Shown in pieces: positions 61,135 through 64,000 of a stretch of 64,000 bases of DNA. A model generated the notes under the pieces. The model ran no database searches, was not told where the DNA came from, and saw only the letters and a list, made by a program, of their open reading frames with translations. Position 1 is the stretch's first letter; each line of letters begins with the position of its first letter. Where the stretch lies: assembly GCA_030524285.1 (NCBI GenBank), contig JAUNGQ010000003.1:89563-153562 (forward strand), given 5' to 3'. Both the position numbers and the translations under genes were made by a program. The stretch is from Eubacteriales bacterium (lineage in GTDB: Bacteria > Bacillota > Clostridia > Oscillospirales > Butyricicoccaceae).

Positions 61135-61170
61135 AAAAAAGGCTTTGAACTCATGTTCAAAGCCTTTTTT
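61135..61170. terminator. Bidirectional terminator between the metallopeptidase gene and tRNA-Ser
   Basis: A perfect 16-bp stem (AAAAAAGGCTTTGAAC with its complement) and a TCAT loop ends both converging transcripts. Confidence 0.92.
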
Positions 61171-61171
61171 C

Positions 61172-61262
61172 TGGCGGAGAGTCAGGGATTTGAACCCTGG
61201 GAACGCTCATCACGCTCACACGATTTCCAGTCGTGCGCCTTCGACCACTCAGCCAACTCTCC
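61172..61262 (-). tRNA. tRNA-Ser(GGA)
   Basis: The minus strand folds into a tRNA with acceptor stem GGAGAGT/ACTCTCC, anticodon loop CTGGAAA (anticodon GGA), a long variable arm typical of serine tRNA, T-loop GGTTCAAATCC, discriminator G and an encoded CCA. Length is 91 bases. Confidence 0.96.
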
Positions 61263-61298
61263 ATATTCTATTTTGCCGATCTCTCAGCAACGAAAATT

Positions 61299-61327
61299 AT
61301 TATACTATAAGAAGAAGGGTTTGTCAA
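61299..61327 (-). promoter_or_regulatory. Promoter of tRNA-Ser
   Basis: Perfect TTGACA and TATAAT on the minus strand, 17 bases apart, about 40 bases before the tRNA. Confidence 0.85.
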
Positions 61328-61369
61328 TTATAAAATTGAAATATTTTGAAAATTATTCCGACTTTTTGG

Positions 61370-61408
61370 AAAAAAATGAAAGATCCGGCTGCAATAAGCA
61401 ACCGGATT
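61370..61408 (-). terminator. Terminator of the typA-ridA operon
   Basis: An imperfect stem (61381-61392 with 61398-61408) is followed on the minus strand by CTTTCATTTTTTT. Confidence 0.8.
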
Positions 61409-61420
61409 CCATACAAACAC

Positions 61421-61798
61421 TTACTTTACACAGATGGTTTCCACTTCCAGTTTCGCACCCTTTGGCAGACCCGCTACAGCGAAGCAGGAACGAGCCGGAG
61501 CAGCGTCCGGAAAGTACTTGGCATAAACTGCATTGAATGCGGTAAAATCGGCCAGATCAGCGAGGAAACAGGTAGTCTTAACGACGTGAGAAAAATCCAG
61601 ACCGGCAGCCTCCAACAGCGCACCAATATTTTTCATCACCTGTTCTGCCTGCTCTTCGATGGTAGTACCTTCTACTTCACCAGTAGCCGGATTGATTGGA
61701 ATCTGGCCGGAAGTAAACAAATATCCATCGGTTTCAATTGCCTGAGAATACGGACCGATTGCAGCAGGTGCATGCGGGGTAGAAATAACATGTTTCAT
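61421..61798 (-). CDS. ridA: RidA-family imine/enamine deaminase
   Basis: A 125-residue trimeric protein that hydrolyses reactive enamine/imine intermediates made by PLP enzymes. Markers are AIGPYSQAIETDGYLFTSGQIPI at the start, the arginine in AARSCFAVAGLPKGAKLEVE-type position (PARSCFAV) and the final glutamate. It lies 17 bases after typA and is likely co-transcribed. Confidence 0.95.
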   Translation of the reverse strand: MKHVISTPHAPAAIGPYSQAIETDGYLFTSGQIPINPATGEVEGTTIEEQAEQVMKNIGALLEAAGLDFSHVVKTTCFLADLADFTAFNAVYAKYFPDAAPARSCFAVAGLPKGAKLEVETICVK

Positions 61799-61815
61799 TG
61801 CAAAAACTCCTTTCC

Positions 61816-63633
61816 TTATTTTCCTTTGAGCTTTTTCATACGTTCGGTATTAGACAAAATTGCTTTGCGCATACGAACACTCTTTGGAGTAATTTCAATT
61901 AGTTCATCATCGCTGATAAATTCCATTGCTTCTTCAATAGACATACGACGCGGCGGAACCAGACGAAGTGCATCATCGGCACCAGCGGAACGCATATTTG
62001 TCAGCTGCTTTTTCTTACACACATTGACTGCCATATCTTCATTCTTTGGAGAAGAACCAACGATCATACCTTCATATACTTCCGTACCTGCATCAATAAA
62101 CAGCTGGCCGCGTTCCTGTGCATTAAACAGACCATAAGCTACAGCAGTACCGGTTTCAAATGCAATCAAAGAACCGGTAGAACGTTTGGAAATTTCGCCC
62201 TTATACGGCATATAATCATAAAATACAGAGCTGAGAATACCTTCGCCTTTGGTATCAGTCAAAAATTCATTTTTATAACCAAACAGACCGCGTGCAGGAA
62301 TCAAAAATTCAACGCGCATACGATCACCCTGCGGCGCCATGTGCTGGAGTTCACCTTTACGTGCACCCATCTTTTCCATGACAGAGCCAAGCGCTTCTGC
62401 TGGAACATCTGCTACCATACGTTCAATTGGCTCATACTTTTTGCCATCGATGGTCTTGAATAGGGCACGCGGGGAACCAACCTGAAACTCATAGCCTTCA
62501 CGGCGCAGGGTTTCAATCAGAATAGATAGGTGCATTTCGCCACGTCCTGCAACACGGAAGGTGTCTGTATTTTCCGTCTCATGCACACGGAGAGAAACAT
62601 CCTTCAGTAGTTCACGATGCAGACGCTCACGCAGCTGACGGGAAGTAACATATTTGCCCTCACGTCCTGCAAACGGGGAATCATTGACAGAAAAATACAT
62701 TTCAACAGTTGGTTCGGAAATTTTAACAAATGGAAGTGGCTTTGGATTTTCCAGGGAACACAGCGTATCGCCAATGGTAACATTTTCAATACCTGATACA
62801 CACACGATATCGCCTGCGGAAATTTCATTTACCGGTGTATGTCCTAGGCTATCAATGGTATACATGGAAACAGCTTTTGCTTTGTATGGCTGAGAATGTC
62901 TATTATAGTTGCAGACCATTAAATCCTGACCGACACGCATGGTACCACGCTCAACACGTCCGATTGCAATGCGACCAACATAGTCATTGTAGTCAATCGA
63001 GGAAACCAGCATCTGCAAATCACCATCCGGATCGACATGCGGTGCCGGAATATGAGACAGGATGGTTTCAAACAACGGGGTCAGATCTGTACCCGGTGTA
63101 TTTGGAGAAAGGGAAGCCGTGCCATCACGACCGGAGCAATACAAAATCGGGCTGTCCAACTGTTCATCGGAGGCATCCAGAGTCAGCAGGAGCTCAAGGA
63201 CTTCATCACCGACATCACCGAGACGAGCATCCGGGCGGTCAATTTTATTGACAACAATAATAATCTTGTGACCAAATTCCAGAGCTTTTTCCAGAACGAA
63301 ACGGGTCTGTGGCATCGGACCTTCAAATGCGTCAACCAAGAGGATAACGCCGTCTACCATCTTGAGAATACGTTCAACTTCACCAGAAAAATCGGCGTGA
63401 CCCGGCGTATCAACAATATTAATTTTGGTATTTTGATAGTGTACAGATGTATTCTTTGCCAGAATCGTAATACCACGCTCACGTTCCAAATCATTGCTGT
63501 CCATGACGCGTTCTTCGACAACCTGATTGGTGCGGAACGCACCACCTTGTTTCAACATTTGGTCAACCAGTGTGGTCTTACCATGGTCAACGTGGGCAAT
63601 AATGGCAATATTTCTTAAATCGTCTCTTACCAT
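61816..63633 (-). CDS. typA: Ribosome-associated GTPase TypA/BipA
   Basis: A translational GTPase of 605 residues acting on the ribosome, needed in assembly or stress. The G1 loop is [12 protein letters not shown] (near residue 12), G2 lies in [13 protein letters not shown]3 in VDTPGHADF and G4 in NKIDRPDA. The C-terminal BipA-specific domain includes [22 protein letters not shown] 63633 has GGAGG 5-6 bases upstream. Longer readings lack this site. Confidence 0.96.
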   Translation of the reverse strand: MVRDDLRNIAIIAHVDHGKTTLVDQMLKQGGAFRTNQVVEERVMDSNDLERERGITILAKNTSVHYQNTKINIVDTPGHADFSGEVERILKMVDGVILLVDAFEGPMPQTRFVLEKALEFGHKIIIVVNKIDRPDARLGDVGDEVLELLLTLDASDEQLDSPILYCSGRDGTASLSPNTPGTDLTPLFETILSHIPAPHVDPDGDLQMLVSSIDYNDYVGRIAIGRVERGTMRVGQDLMVCNYNRHSQPYKAKAVSMYTIDSLGHTPVNEISAGDIVCVSGIENVTIGDTLCSLENPKPLPFVKISEPTVEMYFSVNDSPFAGREGKYVTSRQLRERLHRELLKDVSLRVHETENTDTFRVAGRGEMHLSILIETLRREGYEFQVGSPRALFKTIDGKKYEPIERMVADVPAEALGSVMEKMGARKGELQHMAPQGDRMRVEFLIPARGLFGYKNEFLTDTKGEGILSSVFYDYMPYKGEISKRSTGSLIAFETGTAVAYGLFNAQERGQLFIDAGTEVYEGMIVGSSPKNEDMAVNVCKKKQLTNMRSAGADDALRLVPPRRMSIEEAMEFISDDELIEITPKSVRMRKAILSNTERMKKLKGK

Positions 63634-63784
63634 GAGCTCCTCCATTATATGAAAATTCATTTTATTCGCTTACATTTTAATGCAATATATTATAACTCTT
63701 GTAATGTACTTTTTCTACCACCGATATCATCAAAAATTCCATTCTCTTTGTACAAATTTTTCATAAATATTTTTAAAGTTTTGC

Positions 63785-63813
63785 TTGACAATCAGAGGAG
63801 TTATGCGTATAAT
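63785..63813 (+). promoter_or_regulatory. Promoter of the tRNA-Gln genes
   Basis: TTGACA and TATAAT, 17 bases apart, lie about 35 bases before the first tRNA. Confidence 0.88.
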
Positions 63814-63848
63814 AATATTCGTTGGTTCACAAAGACCATAACAAATAT

Positions 63849-63922
63849 TGCCGAATTGTGTAAGGGTAGCACGACAGACTCTGACTCTGTTTGTGAGGGT
63901 TCGAATCCTTCTTCGGCAACCA
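63849..63922 (+). tRNA. tRNA-Gln(CTG), copy 1
   Basis: Acceptor stem TGCCGAA/TTCGGCA, anticodon loop CTCTGAC (anticodon CTG), T-loop GGTTCGAATCC, discriminator A and encoded CCA; 74 bases. Confidence 0.95.
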
Positions 63923-63925
63923 TAT

Positions 63926-63999
63926 TGCCGAATTGTGTAAGGGTAGCACGACAGACTCTGACTCTGTTTGTGAGGGTTCGAATCCTTCTTCGGCAACCA
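63926..63999 (+). tRNA. tRNA-Gln(CTG), copy 2
   Basis: Identical in sequence to the preceding copy, which ends three bases upstream. The 77-base repeat unit and the window edge leave open whether more copies follow. Confidence 0.95.
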
Positions 64000-64000
64000 C

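Noticed and set aside
63849-63999. Direct repeat that could be taken for a CRISPR unit
   Set aside because: The repeated unit folds as tRNA-Gln with encoded CCA; there are no spacers or cas genes. No CRISPR array was seen in the window.
1-64000. Mobile elements, prophage or integrative element
   Set aside because: I saw no transposase, integrase, phage structural gene, terminal inverted repeats or att-like duplications next to the tRNAs.

Overview
The window looks like the chromosome of an anaerobic Firmicute of class Clostridia, probably Oscillospirales (Butyricicoccus/Agathobaculum-like). That placement is inference. It rests on the SCIFF peptide with its radical SAM maturase next to yajC, T-box and TPP leaders, strong AGGAGG ribosome sites with TTGACA-17-TATAAT promoters, SLH/CsaB cell-wall anchoring, a PurO-type IMP cyclohydrolase, and tRNA genes with encoded CCA. 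I see no phage, insertion sequence, plasmid or CRISPR signal; this is mostly core and lineage-specific chromosome.

Layout. Positions 1-6.0 kb (minus): a MGDG-synthase-like glycosyltransferase coupled to proC, then a TPP-riboswitch-controlled thiSFGHE operon. 6.0-8.0 kb: a DUF4367-like remnant, an aldose-1-epimerase-like gene and a YbhB/PEBP protein. 8.0-11.8 kb (plus): yajC, a TIGR04086-type membrane protein, the SCIFF precursor and its maturase, a single-domain ProC-like protein behind its own promoter, and a membrane protein. 11.8-17.2 kb: a split chromate transporter with a DUF1273/SLOG gene, rlmA, a YihY-type membrane protein, a flavodoxin-like oxidoreductase, an HPr-like protein without the active-site histidine, and an orphan.

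17.3-29.9 kb (plus) is a cell-envelope locus: a secreted GH26-like protein with three SLH repeats, an LtaS-like sulfatase, a glycosyltransferase-CsaB fusion, MurJ, a Wzy/O-antigen-ligase-glycosyltransferase fusion, two DUF4330 proteins and a GT4 enzyme. Together these could make, flip, polymerise and pyruvylate a wall glycan to which SLH proteins bind. 30.0-38.0 kb is the purine operon purE-F-M-N-purO-AICARFT-purD. A structured leader before purE carries a small ORF, a terminator and a possible antiterminator. 38.1-41.2 kb has an ECF sigma factor with a DUF4179 partner and an AzgA/PbuG-type purine permease.

41.3-44.7 kb is a CsoR-controlled copper operon whose CopA ends in a CopZ-like domain with its own internal ribosome site. 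44.7-50.4 kb (minus) holds aspS behind a T-box and a trpXYZ-type ABC transporter behind a T-box whose specifier reads TGG (Trp). 50.5-54.8 kb has membrane proteins (CmpB-like, AI-2E-like, MATE), a frameshifted zinc-ribbon gene and a 59-residue DUF3006-like protein. 54.8-64 kb has an RsmH paralogue, nadA, mnmA, two YibE/F proteins, a YgjP-type metallopeptidase, tRNA-Ser(GGA), typA-ridA and two identical tRNA-Gln(CTG) genes.

Points most worth a second look: the purE leader RNA, the CopA-CopZ fusion with internal start, near-cognate start codons (ATA for the RsmH paralogue, CTG for YihY), the ProC-like protein beside the SCIFF genes, and the two envelope fusions.
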